A DNA stretch of 64,000 nucleotides. It comes from Papio anubis. Taxonomy: Eukaryota > Chordata > Mammalia > Primates > Cercopithecidae. The stretch covers positions 168,562,037 to 168,626,036 of the forward strand of contig NC_044979.1 of the NCBI RefSeq assembly GCF_008728515.1, written 5' to 3'. Positions 10,124-22,113 of this stretch are shown here, piece after piece. The position numbers and the translations under genes were made by a program. The notes below the pieces were generated by a model, which was given only the letters and a program-made list of their open reading frames with translations, ran no database searches and was not told the DNA's origin. The stretch's first letter is position 1. Every line of letters starts with the position of its first letter.

Positions 10124-11490
10124 GCCGACCGGCGCCGGCGCGTTCTGGCGACAGGGGAGCCCGGGGCCGCGGGGAAGCGAGGACTGGCCTGCGCTGGGCT
10201 CGGGAGCTCTGTCGCGAGGAGGGGCGCAGGACCACGGACTGGGGGTGGGGGATGGTGGGGACTCCAGCATCTGCGAACCCGAGCAATGGGGTCGCGCACA
10301 GAGCAGTGAGGAGTGAGGGGATGTTCGCTCCGGGACCTGATCGAACCCTCTCTGGCTTTAACCTGCGCTGGTCCAGTAGACACCGTTTTATGAAAAGGTA
10401 CCGCTGTGTGCATTCCTCACTAGAACTCATCCGACCCCCGACCCCCACCTCCGGAAAAAGATTCTAAAAACGTGTTTCCCTGAGAGCATGGCCTGACTTC
10501 CAGACTCGGCCTGGGCAGCACTTGGTGGGGGAGGGGGTGTTGTGGGAGGGGGACACGTTGGGGACTTACTCCCCTTCCTCCTTTCTTGGCCTGTGGGAGA
10601 CTCCGGGTAGCCGCACTGCAGAAGCAACCGCCCGACCGCGCCCTCCAGGGTCGCCCCTGGCCCAAGGCCAGGGAACACAAGTTAGTTGGAAGCCGGCATT
10701 CGGTATCAGAAGCGCTTATGGTCATATCCAAGCTCAATATCTGGGTCAATCCACACCCTCTAAGAACTGTGGCGCTCCTCCCCGTCTCTCGTTGATTTGG
10801 GAGAATATGGTTTTCTAATAAATCTGTGGATGTTCCTTCTTCAACAGTATGAGCAAGTTTATAGACATTCAGAGTAGAACCACTTGTGGATTGGAATAAC
10901 CCAAAACTGCTGATTTCAGGGGCGGATGCATTTTAGTTATTATTTTAAAATAGAAACTACCCCACCGACTCATCTTTCCTTCTCTAAGCACAAAGTGATT
11001 TGGTTATTTGGGTACATAAGAATGTAACAGAATTAAGACGCAGTTGCTGTGAAAACAGTTTGGGTTATTTGGGGGTTCTGTCCGCTTTTTAAATTTTTCT
11101 TTTTTGGATGTGTAAATGTATCAATGATGAGGTAAGTGCGCGATGCTAAGCTGTTTGTTCACGTGACTGCCAGCCCCACCGGAGTCTAAGCCGGCTTTCC
11201 TCTATTTTGGTTTATTTTTGCCACGTTTAACACAAATGTTAAACTCCTCCACGTGCTTCCTGCGTCCGTGCAAGCCGCCTCGGCGCTGCCTGCGTGGCAA
11301 ACTGGGCTTTGTAGCGTCTGCCGTGTAACACCCTTCCTCTGATCGCACCGCCCCTCGCAGAGTGTATCATCTGTTTTATTTTTGTAAAAACAAAGTGCTA
11401 AATAATATTTATTACTTGTTTGGTTGCAAAAACGAAATAAATGACTGAGTGTTGAGATTTTAAATAAAATTTAAAGTAAATTCGGGCGAT
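10124..11490 (+). other. OLIG2: OLIG2 3'UTR
   Basis: About 1.35 kb of 3'UTR. The first 200 bases are still GC-rich, and the rest becomes AT-rich with several TTATTT and TTTTTGTAAA elements. A perfect 8-bp stem with a 4-nt loop lies at 11225-11244. Two AATAAA signals are present at 11436 and 11463. No interspersed repeat is visible, which suggests constraint. Confidence 0.75.
11436..11468 (+). terminator. OLIG2: OLIG2 polyadenylation signals (two AATAAA)
   Basis: Canonical AATAAA hexamers lie at 11436-11441 and 11463-11468, at the end of the AT-rich 3'UTR. The downstream GT/T-rich sequence (GTGTTGAG, then TTTCAAAC further on) is modest. Either signal could be used. Confidence 0.7.
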
Positions 11491-13622
11491 TTCCATCCGT
11501 GTGCCACCCGGAAAAGGGGTTCAGGACGCGATACCTTGGGGCCGGATTTGGGGATCGTTCCCCCAGTTTGGAACTAGAGACACACATGCATTGTCTTTCA
11601 AACATGTTCCGAGCAAATCCTCCGGGTGTTTTGCACAACTTGTTTGTCCTTATTTCTATTTTCTGACGCCTAACCCGGAACTGCCTTTCCTTTCAGTTGA
11701 GTATTGAGTTCCTTTATAAGCGGATATTTCCTTCCCGGAGCATTGGACTTTGGGACTTGCAGGGTGAGGGCTGCGCCTTTGGCTGGGCGTCTGGGCTCTC
11801 AGGAGTCCTCTACTGCTCGATTTTTATTTCCTTTCTGCTCAGAGGCGGTCTCCCGCCACCACCCTCCCCTTAGGGGTTTCCTTGGCTTCAGCTGCTGACC
11901 TGGGTTCTGCGGAGCCGTGGAGTTCCCGGCAAAGCGCTTGGGGAGTGCTTGGTGCAGAATTCACTAGCGCTTCCATTCCTTTTCAGCCATCTCCACTACC
12001 CTCCCCCAGCGGCCACCTCCGCCTTGAACTGCAAAGGATCAGGGGCTCCCCACCGCCTGGAGGAGCACTGGCAGCACTTTGGCCTCCGTGCTCCTTCCTG
12101 GGGTCACCTCTGTCTCCTCTTGGCCATTGGGTTCTCACAATCCAAACCCGCGATGCAAATTTAGGATGTGGCTGTGAAGAGGGATTCTGGGTAGAAATAA
12201 AAAAACTTTGGCCTTCCTGGTCAAGGACCAGGGTAGATCCTGTTACAGTCTCCCCACCCCAGGGCTGGCCTGAGAATGCGCCCCTGAAAAGACAGCGGGT
12301 ATGGGCACAGTAAGAACGTCCCCTGGTCCAGGGCCCTCTCTCTGACAATATTTTTGGTGGCCACTGGCCACCCTGATCTGGGGGTGCAGAAGATTTCCCT
12401 GGTCAGAACCCCATTTCTTGAGTCGCACTGCTGAGCCTGGCTGACACAGGCAGGCACCCTTTGCTTAGACTTGAAGACTGCTCCATCCCCTAGCAGGGGA
12501 CAGGCACTTCCTGGTCCTCCAGCGGGGAATGTCAGGCTCCTGGCCAGGATAACAGTCACCCAGGGATCGGGTGCTGGAGGCCTAGCTTTTCACCAATGGG
12601 CTTGGCTTTTTGCAAAGGCTGGGAGGGATTTGGAGAGGCTGAGTGGCTGGGGGCTGAGGAGGGTTGGAAAGCCTCCTGCCACCACCACCCCAATAGCACC
12701 ATGTGAATCCAAGAAGAAGGAAGGGCAGGGTCTAGTCGTTTTTATTCTGAAATCCCATTTGAAATGAAACTTGAAAAGAATTCAAAACTGGGTCCAGCTG
12801 CTGCCGCAGACACACTCAGAGGGACTCCAGGAGGCTGGAACATAGACCAGCGGGAGCTGAGAACCTGGCCGGTGGGGGTAGTGGTCTTGATGGCAGTTTT
12901 GGCTCTTCCACACCCACCGCCAGGCAGGTGTGCTGGTGCAGGCTCTGAGCGTGCTTGGTGCCTGCATAGGACAGTTGTTGAAAGGCAATAAATCAAGTCT
13001 TTCCCTACACCCCTGCACCCAAACTCTCAGTAGCAACCAGCCACCAGCCAGGTCAGGCAAGACCAGGGCCTCCAAAGAAGGAAGGGCTGTGTCCAGCCAG
13101 GCTTTGGGCCCTCCTCCATGCCAGCTGCCTAAACTGTGCACCCAGCTGGGGGCCTTGACCACGGTGGGTGAGACTGGAGCAGCTCTGGATGTAGAGGAGA
13201 AAGACAGCGGCACACACAAGCGCACACAGTGCACATCCCCAGGAGCAGGTGGCTACTCGCTGAGGGTGGCCCTGGACTGGTGGGGGCCAAGGTAGAAGAC
13301 TCAGGCCAGTGGCTGGGCTTTGGTGTAGGACAGGATAAGACTGTGTGCAACCACTGTGACTTTGGTGGGCTCTTCATTGGTAGTGGGCTCCTCATCGAGA
13401 GGGGAAGGGAAAGAGGTAACAGTTTCTGGGATCTGGTGCAGGCTGCCCTGCCACACTGCAGGTCCCCTCTGGGGAACATTTGTTGGGAGATTCTTAACAG
13501 GCTGGACTGCAGCTCAGCCTCCTCCCCAGCCCCACTGTGTGGCTCTGCAGTGCCCCAGCTCTCAGCCTCTGAGTTTAGGAACTCACCACCCGCCAGGTCT
13601 TTGAGACTCTCCAACCCTCCTT
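11491..13622. other. Intergenic, downstream of OLIG2
   Basis: Unique sequence with no supported gene. Overlapping short ORFs up to about 150 codons occur on both strands without recognisable domains. No Alu is present up to 13638. Confidence 0.5.
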
Positions 13623-13637
13623 AAGAACCTGGGAGCT

Positions 13638-13943
13638 GGCTGGGCACAGTAGCCCAAGGCTGTAATCCCAGCACTGTGAGAGGCTGAGGCAGACAGATCA
13701 CCTGAGGTCGGGAGTTCGAGACCAGCCTGACCAAAATGCAGAAACTCCATCTCTATTAAAAATACAAAATTAGCCGGGTGTGGTGGCACATGCCTGTAAT
13801 CCCAGCTACTCCGGAGGCTGAGGCGGGAGAATTGCTTGTACCCAGGAGGTGGAGGTTGCAATAAGCCAAGATTGTGCCACTGCACTCCAGCCTGGGCAAC
13901 AAGAATGAAACTCTGTTAAAAAAAAAAAAAAAGAAAGAAAGAA
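13638..13943 (+). mobile_element. Alu with target-site duplication
   Basis: A full-length dimeric Alu with A-rich tail and GAAA repeats. Flanking copies AAGAACCTGGGAGCT (13623-13637) and AAGAACCTGAGAGCT (13944/5-13958) form the target-site duplication with one mismatch. Confidence 0.95.
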
Positions 13944-13958
13944 AAGAACCTGAGAGCT

Positions 13959-15299
13959 AAGCTGACCAGAGGTTGAGGGGCCAGTGGGCAGAACCCGAGC
14001 CTCCTCCTCTGGCCTCAGCACCCTAGGGCATTGTCCCTGGGCTCCTCACTCTCTCACATGGGCAGGAGCCGCAGAGAAATGACACTCTCCTGGACTCAGT
14101 GTTGAAGGACTCACCTCTAATGCTCATGGAGTTGGAATTCTGCACCTCGGGGACAGGCAGTGAGCAGAGGAGTGAGGCGAACCCACAGAGGTGTCACACT
14201 CCCAGTGAGGCCAGGGATTCTAATGTGGCTGTAGGAAGACATGGGTACTAAGGACACCTATGGTGATTTGGGGCTGACAGTCATCCACCAGGGGCCTGCC
14301 CTTCTCATTCCCAGACTGGGATCAGTGAGGAGCTCCTGGGCCAGGGCATTGAATTTTAAAGCCCCCTAGATGCTCTTATGGATAAAACTACTCCAGTGGT
14401 GGAAAATGTCTGTCTCCCATTGGGGCAGAATCTACCTAGAAATCTGTCTGGACTTCTACTGAGTATTCACCTTGATGCTTCCGAGAAATTCATCTAGGAG
14501 GGGGCAAAGGAGTCCCCCTCCACCTGCCATGTCATTTTAAGTCACACTTTCATTACAGATTTTGTGCCTAGTATCACCTTCCCCCCACAAGCGCCCCCAT
14601 AGTACCAGTAGGGGTTATAAGGTCTTTGACAAGGGCCCTACACCGAGAGTGACCATTTATTTATAGTCTGCAAAACTGTAAGAGAAGCCAGGATCAAGCT
14701 AGGCTATTCACGGCAGTGGTTGCTGTATTCAGTTCCATCCTGACTAGGGAGAGGGATGTGGGACAGCATGGGGGAGCATGGCCACTCCCTGGTTTGGAGG
14801 CAGCCAGCAGCTCATGGGCTATATCCCAGGGGCTAAGCCCCAACTCCCTGTCAGTGAGGAGGCCATTCTAGGCAGGGCAGAGATGGGGATCACCCACAGC
14901 TACATCCTTATTCCCTATCTCTCCTCTAAGGGCCCAGTGATTGCTACTGGCTGCTTGTCTGTGGAAGAGGGTGGGGGTGGAGGGCTGCAGCGAGGAAATG
15001 AAGAGGCAAAGCTGGGAGGAGGGAGTCAGGGCCCGGCTGAACCTCCAGGGAACACAGGATATTAATAGGTGGAGGAGGCTGGGAGAGGAGGCGGCTAGCG
15101 TTGACTGAGGTTTAGCCGGGATAAGGCAGGACACAGAGAGCTTCGAGAGCCTCAATTCATTCCATTCTCACTACAACCATTTGAGGAGGGTGCTATTATT
15201 GTCCTGTCTTACAAGTAAGGAAACTGAGGCACAGAAAGAGTAAGTGACTCGCTCAGGGGACACAGCCAGTAAAGGAAGGTGGCAAGGTTGTTGCAATCC
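13959..15299. other. Intergenic, unique with MIR
   Basis: No gene is seen. A MIR-like segment in minus orientation lies at about 15160-15290 (AAGGAAACTGAGGCACAGA). A T/A-rich motif CATTTATTTATAGTC occurs near 14655. Confidence 0.45.
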
Positions 15300-16480
15300 A
15301 GGGCCCACCCCAAGAGGCCACCTGGCCCGCACTCCAGCAGTCCCGACTCTGGCTCAGCTGCCGCCTCGGGAATCCTCTGCTACCACCCCCTGTCCCTCAC
15401 CCCGGCCCCCTTAGGTGGCGCTCCTAGTGCTTCCCCCCATGTCTGGACCCCATCTGTCCCCGACTCCCCCATCTGGGCGGCGGGCGGGGCTCACAGGCTT
15501 TAGCAATTAGCAGGCGCCGGTGGGCGCGCGGCGCGGGCGAAGGAAGGGTCGGAGCAGGTGAGCCACGGCGGAGCCTCATTAGGGCGGCCCGCGCTCCCCG
15601 CGAGGGACCGTCGTTAGTGCCAAGACAGCTGCCGCTCCTGCCGGCCTGGGACCGCAGCCGGAATCCCGGGCCACATCCCCTGCCCCGTTGTGCCTTCCAC
15701 ACCTCGGGCAGTCACTAGGAAAAGGGTCGCCAACTGAAAGGCCTGCAGGGACCAGGATGATACCTGCGCCAGTCCCGCGGCTGCTGCGAGTGCGCGCTCT
15801 CCTGCCGGGGGGGCTTCAGACCCTCCTTTACAGCACGCCGAGAGCTCTGAAGACACGCGAGCGGGTCTTCAGTTTGCAAACCCTGAAAGCGGGCGCAGTC
15901 CACCAGGACGATCTGGCAGGGCTCTGGGTGAGAAGGCCGCGTCTTTATTTGGGGTCCTCGGGCAGCCACGTTGCAACTCTGGGGAAGACTGCTCAAGGAA
16001 CCGCTCTGAACTGCGCGCTAGTGTCCTCTCCGGCCCTCGCTTCCCGGACCCCGCACAGGCTAACGGGAGACTGGTGCGGAGGGGTGGTAGGGCTCCGCAG
16101 GCCCACCCCACCGGCTGGAGACCCCGGCAAGGCCCGCACCCGCCAGTATTGAAGCAGCTGGCTTGGACGCGCGCAGTTTTCCTTTGGCGACATTGCAGCG
16201 TCGGTGCGGCCACAATCCGTCCACTGGTTGTGGGAGGGGTTGGAGGTCCCCCAAGAAGGAGGCACACAGAGCTCTCCAGAACCGCCTACATGCTTGTGGG
16301 GCCCAAACAGCCGCCCAAGGAGCACCCAGGTCCATGCACCCGAGTCCAAAAGCACAGACCCGCTAAGGGTTTTTGCACACCAGCTCCACACACGAGTCCA
16401 CGTGCACAGGCTCTCGCACAGGGACTCACGCACCCGAGTTCGCGCTCACAGATCCACGCACACCGGTGCTTGCAAACGCG
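15300..16480. promoter_or_regulatory. Orphan CpG island between OLIG2 and OLIG1
   Basis: A CpG island with no recognisable gene, about 4 kb past the OLIG2 poly(A) site. It includes GC boxes (GGCGGGCGGGGC near 15479), a homeodomain-type CAATTAGC near 15505, and a good splice-donor sequence CAG|GTGAGC at 15555-15563 on the plus strand. Open frames up to 154 codons occur on both strands in overlapping registers and look compositional. An enhancer, lncRNA promoter or Polycomb recruitment site are all possible. Confidence 0.55.
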
Positions 16481-18187
16481 AGGGCCTGGAACTGCAAAGC
16501 AGAGGCCTCTCTGGACCCCCTCCCTCCCGCCCTCCTGAGCCCTGCTGAGTCCTGGAGGCCCTGTGACCCAGTGTCGCTGGGCCGCAAGCATCCTGGTTTA
16601 CCACCCTACCCTGGCTTTTAAGTCTTGTATGCCGGGCCTCGCCTTTTCCTCTGCCTCCCTCCCAGACCAGCCCGGCTCTGGCTCTCGGACACCTCCGCTT
16701 TCTAGGCAAAAGTTCTGGAGCCCGGGCAAGGGCCACGAGTACAATGCAGTTCAAACAGGATCACGAGCAATTCTCTCTCCTTCATCCTCAGATTTGGCAG
16801 TAGAAGCTTGTTTTTCAGAACAGGGCTGGAGTGGCCTCTCCGAAGCTCTGAACCTGTTTCAACTGTAGAATAGAGCCATAATGGGTGATCTTGGAAGCTC
16901 CGTGGGCCGATCAGGCTCTGCCCTAATACCCGAGCCCTCTGGGTGTCCTGGTCCACCTTAGCGCAGAGGTCCTGGGAGCCCCTGCTGGAAGGGAGGCTGT
17001 GATGGTTGAGAACAGCCCTCCTCAATATGTCCTGTGTGCACTAAGGGAATTCACTGGACTCTGCTAAAGTGGAGTTTAGACAGTTCTAGCAAGGAGTTGT
17101 CTTTGGTTGTGGGGCTTCCCTAGGGTGGAAACTGTGGTTTGGACATCCTTGTACCTTCAGGGTACCTGCTAGATATAAGGGCTCAGAAAAAAATGAATGA
17201 ATGAATGAATGAACGAATGGCACAGTGCAAGTCAGGAGGTTTGGAGAGTGTGGGGAACAAGGCGGAAGTGTAAAAGTCCTCAATTCTTCATTGATGGGGG
17301 ACACAGGCCTAAAGGCTGGTGAGTACTTGGATTCTATCCAGGGCAGCTGGATTCAGACCAAAGCCCTGATACTACAGTGATCCAGGTGATCAGACCTACA
17401 GTGATCAGACCTTACTGATCATCTCTTCTTATGTAAATAGAGTAATTAACAATAGCACCTGACAACTGTGTTGCTGTGAGGATTAAATGAAACATCCCAG
17501 GAGTTGCCCTGTGCTTGGTCCCAGCAGTGAATGGATGCCCTGGACCCAAGGGCCTTCCCAGAGTGCAGCTGCTGCTGGGTGTGGACTCCTACAGCTGAGT
17601 CTCCCCCAACCCAAGCAACCAAGAATGTGTAGGTCACAGTGGGGCAGTCACCATGGAGACCATGAAGAGGTGGCTGGGTGTGGGGTGGTATGCTGCCTTG
17701 GCCAAGCCCTGTCAGTGGAGTGACCTTGGACAAGAGACATGAACTTTCTAAGCCTTGGCTTCCTTATCTGTAAAGTAGGGGTGATGCTAGTACCGTGTTC
17801 ACAGGCCATCCGGCTTGAGAGGGAGAACCTGGCACACCAAGCATGCCCAACTAAGCAGAAGAAGATGCCTGATCGCATGAGTGTCATCCCATTGAATCTT
17901 CTTGGCGGTCCTACAAGGTATGGTCTCTCTTACTCTGGGTGATATGACCTGTCCTGAAGCATCACAAGGGGTCTGTATGCCCTGGGGTCCCAAGGAACAA
18001 CTCAGCACTGTTCCTGAGTTCTGTACAAGGTCCACTTCCCAAACCCCCGCAACGCAAGGCAAGGCCTCTGTTCTCACCTTTGCATGTCCTGGGGTGCCTG
18101 GTGCTGAGCATGATGCACAGTTAGTTCTCCGGGAATATCCTTTGCATTGCGTCATGGACAAGGAGGGCCCATGCTCTACATGGAAAA
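16481..18187. other. Intergenic with MIR fragments
   Basis: No gene is supported. An AATG tandem lies at 17192-17216. MIR fragments in plus orientation are at about 17400-17500 and 17725-17830 (GGCTTCCTTATCTGTAAAGTAGGG). Confidence 0.45.
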
Positions 18188-18199
18188 TAGACCTGGGTC

Positions 18200-18497
18200 T
18201 TTTTTTTTTTTTTTTTAGATGGAGTCTCACTCTGTCACCCAGGCTGGAGTGTGCAGGGGCACGATCTCAGCTCACTGCAACACTGCCCTGGGTTCAAACC
18301 ATCTTCATGCCTCAGCTTCCCAAGTAACTGGGATTACAGGTGCACGCCACTATGCCCAGCTAATTTTTGTATTTTTAGTAGAGACGGGGTTTCACCATGT
18401 TGGCCAGGCTAGTCTCAAACTCCTGACCTCTGGTGACCCACTCACCTTGGCCCCCCAAAGTGCTGGGATTACAGGCATGAGGCACCACACCTGGCCC
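18200..18497 (-). mobile_element. Alu with target-site duplication
   Basis: A reverse-strand Alu with poly-T at 18200-18216. Target-site duplication AGACCTGGGTC (18189-18199) pairs with AGACCTGAGTC (18498-18508). Confidence 0.95.
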
Positions 18498-18508
18498 AGA
18501 CCTGAGTC

Positions 18509-19080
18509 CTTTTAAAGGAGGGAGCCAGGATCAGAAAGGAACTGATTGAAGGAAAAGTTGCCTGTGAAGCCCAAGCCCCAGCCTCATCGTCCCATCCCTC
18601 ATCCACTCACTGAGGAGAGTCCACCCTCTCAGGGCCAGGCCTGCTTGTCCCTCCAGCTGTGCCCCTCAGATGCCCAGTGTAAGGGGTGAGCTGGAGAGCT
18701 AAGGATCTGCTCACTCTGGAATTGCAGCTGGGAGCCTCGGGGAGAACAGTGGTGGGGCCTCCTGGGAGCTGGGCATGGAGCTCCCCATTGGCTCCAGCTC
18801 TGACCTCTCTGGGCTGTTTAGGCCAAGGCAGCAGTGCTAATGAAGACACTGGAAGACAGTGTGGCTTAGCCAGCACAGGAAGGAAATGACTTAGTGCAGC
18901 CGGGTGCTGGCAGGCGACCACAGCAGGGGCAGGCAGCCCATAAGACCAGCACAGCCAGGAGGCCGCACTCTTCCCCGCCCTACCCTGGGCTTGCCTTCTT
19001 TGCCCCTCTCTTTCCCTTCACCACCCTCCACAGCCAATCTGCTTGTCATCGCCCACCTTTTTGTGTTTAACCCATCAGCT
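18509..19080. other. Intergenic, unique
   Basis: No gene or recognisable repeat is seen. Open frames here are short and lack domains. Confidence 0.4.
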
Positions 19081-19084
19081 CTTC

Positions 19085-19520
19085 CTACCTCATTCACTAT
19101 TTTTTTGTTTTAATTAAGGTCAAATGCACGTCACAAAAAGTTAACCATTTTAAGGTGAACAGTTTCAGTGGCATTGACAATGTCGTGCAGCCACTGCCTC
19201 TGTCTCGTTCCAAGACACTTTCATCACTGCAAAGTCAAACCTGGATCCACTGAGCAGTTCCTCCTCACTCCCCAACCCCTACCCCTGGCAGCCACCAATC
19301 TACTTTCTATCTCTATGGATTCACAGATTCTAGATACTTCATGTAAATGGAGTCATAAAATATGTGGCCTTTTGTGACTGGCTTCTTTCACTTAGCATAA
19401 TGTTTTTGAGGTTCAGCTACATTGTTGCATGTATCCCTACTTCATTCCTTCTTACGGTGGAATCATATTCTGTTGTGGATGTGTGCTACGTTTTGTTTAT
19501 CATCTGTTGGTGATTTCATT
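19085..19520 (-). mobile_element. L1M-type LINE fragment
   Basis: The sequence follows the well-known old-L1 antisense pattern: CCACCAATCTACTTTCTATC, then TCATGTAAATGGAGTCATA, GGCTTCTTTCACTTAGCATAATG and ATTCCTTCTTACGGTGGAAT. It is a decayed 3' ORF2-region fragment, non-coding now. Confidence 0.8.
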
Positions 19521-20460
19521 CACTTCTGAGTAACTCTTCAGGTCCTGGTATGCAACCTGCCATAGTGAAAAGAAGCCTGTTCCAAGAGTTTAAAAATCTA
19601 GGTCTCTGACCAGGCTGAGCATCCTCCAGCGAGTTGCTTGACCTTTCTGAGCCTCTATCTACTCACATACAAAGTGAAAAGCCTGGCAAAGGACATTTCA
19701 AGTTATGATCCTCTATGACTTTTCACAGCCCTGAAGTCCACCCTGCCACTCGTGGGATGTATCTCATGTCCTCCCTGCCACAGGTGTGTGTCAAGGACCC
19801 CATAACAAATGTCCCAGGACTTGCATGGTGCCTCCAGCAGATCAGGATGCCTGAATAAATCTCTGCCTTTGGGTCTCAGGGAGCCAGAATCTCAGTGAGA
19901 TGCCTGGCTGAAGTAGGTAGTGTTTTGTGAGCAATTCCCTTATTCAATATCCAGCCAGACTTTCATCAGTTGTGACTTGGAAAGGAAATAACCAACTAAC
20001 TTGTAACTTGTTCAGATATTCATTATGATAGAGTTAAGAGTCGCATTTTAAGAAGTGGGCATTAAACTACATAATGAAGATCCCACATAAATCTGGGGCT
20101 GGGGGTAGTGGACAAACTGCTATCTTTACTCCTGAAGTTCATCTTCTCCAGCACACATTTTATCCAGCACATGTTTAATGTGCCAGGGGGTGTGGAGAAC
20201 ACTCAGTGATAACGGCTGCATCAGGTACATCTGAACTTGATGACCACTGTAATACCCCATCCCCTGCTTTAGGCAGGTTAGAAACATACAGACACACTGC
20301 TTTAAAAACATGCTTGTCCTCAGCATTTAAGAGCTTTGAAATGGACCCTGATTGGAGCGGGGTGATCAAGTTGTCTTTTCCATTTGAACTTGAACTTAAA
20401 GAGGAAAAAACTGTATGTAGGGAAGGTCCCCCCAAGCTTCCATAGTCCAAAAAGAATTTG
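19521..20460. other. Intergenic with a MIR fragment
   Basis: A MIR-like piece lies at about 19590-19690. The rest is unique sequence and no gene is supported. Confidence 0.4.
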
Positions 20461-20563
20461 AGGGGTTTGTTTGAACCATGTTGCAGAACCGAAAAGTATT
20501 TTCATACAATTGAAAGTCACAAAATGGAAGACACTTGCTAGATTGTTCTAACGTGTTAGCTCG
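20461..20563. repeat. Duplicated segment, copy A
   Basis: This segment aligns without gaps to 22161-22263 with about 9 mismatches in 102 bases (about 91% identity). Similarity resumes after it (CACACCTCATGTTTTT near 20565, matching about 22311). It is either a local duplication or two copies of an unrecognised interspersed repeat. Confidence 0.75.
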
Positions 20564-20655
20564 TCACACCTCATGTTTTTGTTTTTTTAACTTTTATTCT
20601 GAAAAGAATTTTGGAATATGGAGGCTCTGTAAATTGAGATCATAATTTCACCTCC

Positions 20656-20945
20656 TTTTTTTTGAGACAGAGTTCACTCTTGTTGCCCAGGCTGGAGTGC
20701 AATGACGCCATCTCGGCTCACTGCAACCTCCGCCTCCCAGGTTCAAGGGATTCTCCTGCCTCAGCCTCCCGAGTAGCTGGGATTACAGGTGTGTACCACC
20801 ACTCCTGGCTAATTTTTGTATTTTTAGTAGAGACAGAGTTTCACCATGTTGGCCAGGCTAGTCTTGAACTCCTGACCTCAGGTGATCCACCTGCCTCGGC
20901 CTCCCAAAGTGCTGGGATTACAGGCGTGAGCCATCATGCCCGGCC
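20656..20945 (-). mobile_element. Alu
   Basis: A reverse-strand Alu, T-run then GAGACAGAGTTCACTC, ending with the inverted Alu start (GCCATCATGCCCGGCC). S-type appearance. Confidence 0.93.
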
Positions 20946-21894
20946 CCTCCTTCCTTTTTAATACTACAACTTTCTCTGGCATTTTCAATTCCATTGCCCT
21001 GCTCAACTTTCCATTTCCCTATATGTTATTTCTTATTGATTAATTTTGTTGTTTATTGCCTGTCTTCCACACTAGAACATAAGCTCCACCCGGCAGAGAA
21101 CTCTGTCCACCTTGATCACTGATGTACAATGGTATCCAGCCCATAATAAGTGCTCCATAAATACCTATTTAATGAACGAAATGAATGCATGCAGATGATT
21201 TTTGGCACTGAACTATTTTGTAACTAGAATGCAAGTGACATAAAGCTTCACTAGGATTCTCACATGAGAAAATATAAGCAAAAATCTGATCCTGTGAAAA
21301 GGGTAGCATCAAACTTCATTTTCCTTCCAGAAAATGCTTTTTAAAAATCTGCCAAGTCTTGGAGGCTGGCCTTTTATTGGTCCTGGGATGTTGGGCAAAC
21401 AAGGGATTTTCTGAAATAATTTATCAGTTACTGTCAGCAAATTTGCTAAAGCTTGACATATAACATTCGCTACTGTGAACAAAAGCTGCCTCCCAAAGTC
21501 CCTTGGGTAGTCTTTGAGCACACTAAAAGTCCAGAGCTGGAGGCATAAGACTGACCTTAACATTAAATGAATTCATGGTTGGACACTTTGTTCTAATCCT
21601 TTGTGAGGCAAACTCCTTGGATTTTTAAAAAATGCTATTGGATGAATCTTTCCAATGAGGAGCATAAAAATATCTCCTTTAGTAGTTCCTACAAAGCATC
21701 CATGTCAATGTCATTAACAGAATGGGAATGATATTGGAGGGAGTGGGAGGTGGTTGCAACTTGCAATTCAGACAGCCAGTGAAAACCTTAACATTAAGTA
21801 TCCTTAAAAAAAAAAAAAAAAGAAAAAGAAATAAAGAAACCCTCAGTGGTTGTATTTATCCTGAATGCAAAACTGTCCCCTTTGTTGAGATCGG

Positions 21895-22035
21895 CTGAAC
21901 TAACTCAGCCTGGAGAACAATGTTGAGGCTGCTGGCGGGCCATGTGCTAATGTGCTCATGCATTACAGGCCGCAACAGATGGCTGTGAGAACACTCGGCC
22001 TGCCCCGCCTGGGTCAGGATGCAGAGCCCAACGCC
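21895..22035. promoter_or_regulatory. SOX plus E-box candidate element
   Basis: AACAATG (21916-21922) and AACAGATGGCTG (E-box CAGATG 21976-21981) lie 55 bases apart in unique sequence that also has ATGCATTAC. It is a weak regulatory candidate based on motifs alone. Confidence 0.28.
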
Positions 22036-22086
22036 TGTTTCCAGTGCTGTCCGGCTATGAAAACACTGCTTCTCTTGGGAGGGGTG

Positions 22087-22113
22087 ATGGCTGGCCTGGG
22101 GGAGGCCAGCCAT
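22087..22113. repeat. Perfect 10-bp inverted repeat
   Basis: ATGGCTGGCC (22087-22096) and GGCCAGCCAT (22104-22113) flank a 7-base G-rich loop. It is short, with no sign of a longer miRNA-type stem. Confidence 0.7.

Larger units (their letters stand above)
7480..10240. promoter_or_regulatory. OLIG2: CpG-rich domain over the OLIG2 promoter and CDS
   Basis: The sequence is CpG- and GC-rich from upstream of the promoter through exon 2, with a dip in the intron around 8650-8900. It is consistent with the large unmethylated, Polycomb-regulated CpG domain known for developmental bHLH genes. Boundaries are estimated by eye. Confidence 0.7.
8228..11490 (+). other. OLIG2: OLIG2 gene (two-exon transcription unit, approximate ends)
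   Basis: This is the inferred OLIG2 transcription unit. Exon 1 is short and non-coding, running from about 8228 to 8321. It is followed by an intron (8322-9090) that begins GTAAGT and ends in a long pyrimidine tract and AG. Exon 2 starts at 9091 and carries the whole CDS and the 3'UTR. Poly(A) signals AATAAA lie at 11436-11441 and 11463-11468, so the transcript should end near 11455-11490. The two-exon structure with coding confined to exon 2, and an mRNA near 2.5 kb, match what is known of mammalian OLIG2. The transcription start and the cleavage site are inferred from the TATA box and the signals, not measured. Confidence 0.88.

Noticed and set aside
15688..16538. 154-codon frames in the orphan CpG island as genes
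   Set aside because: Three registers on both strands are open at once and none has a recognisable domain.
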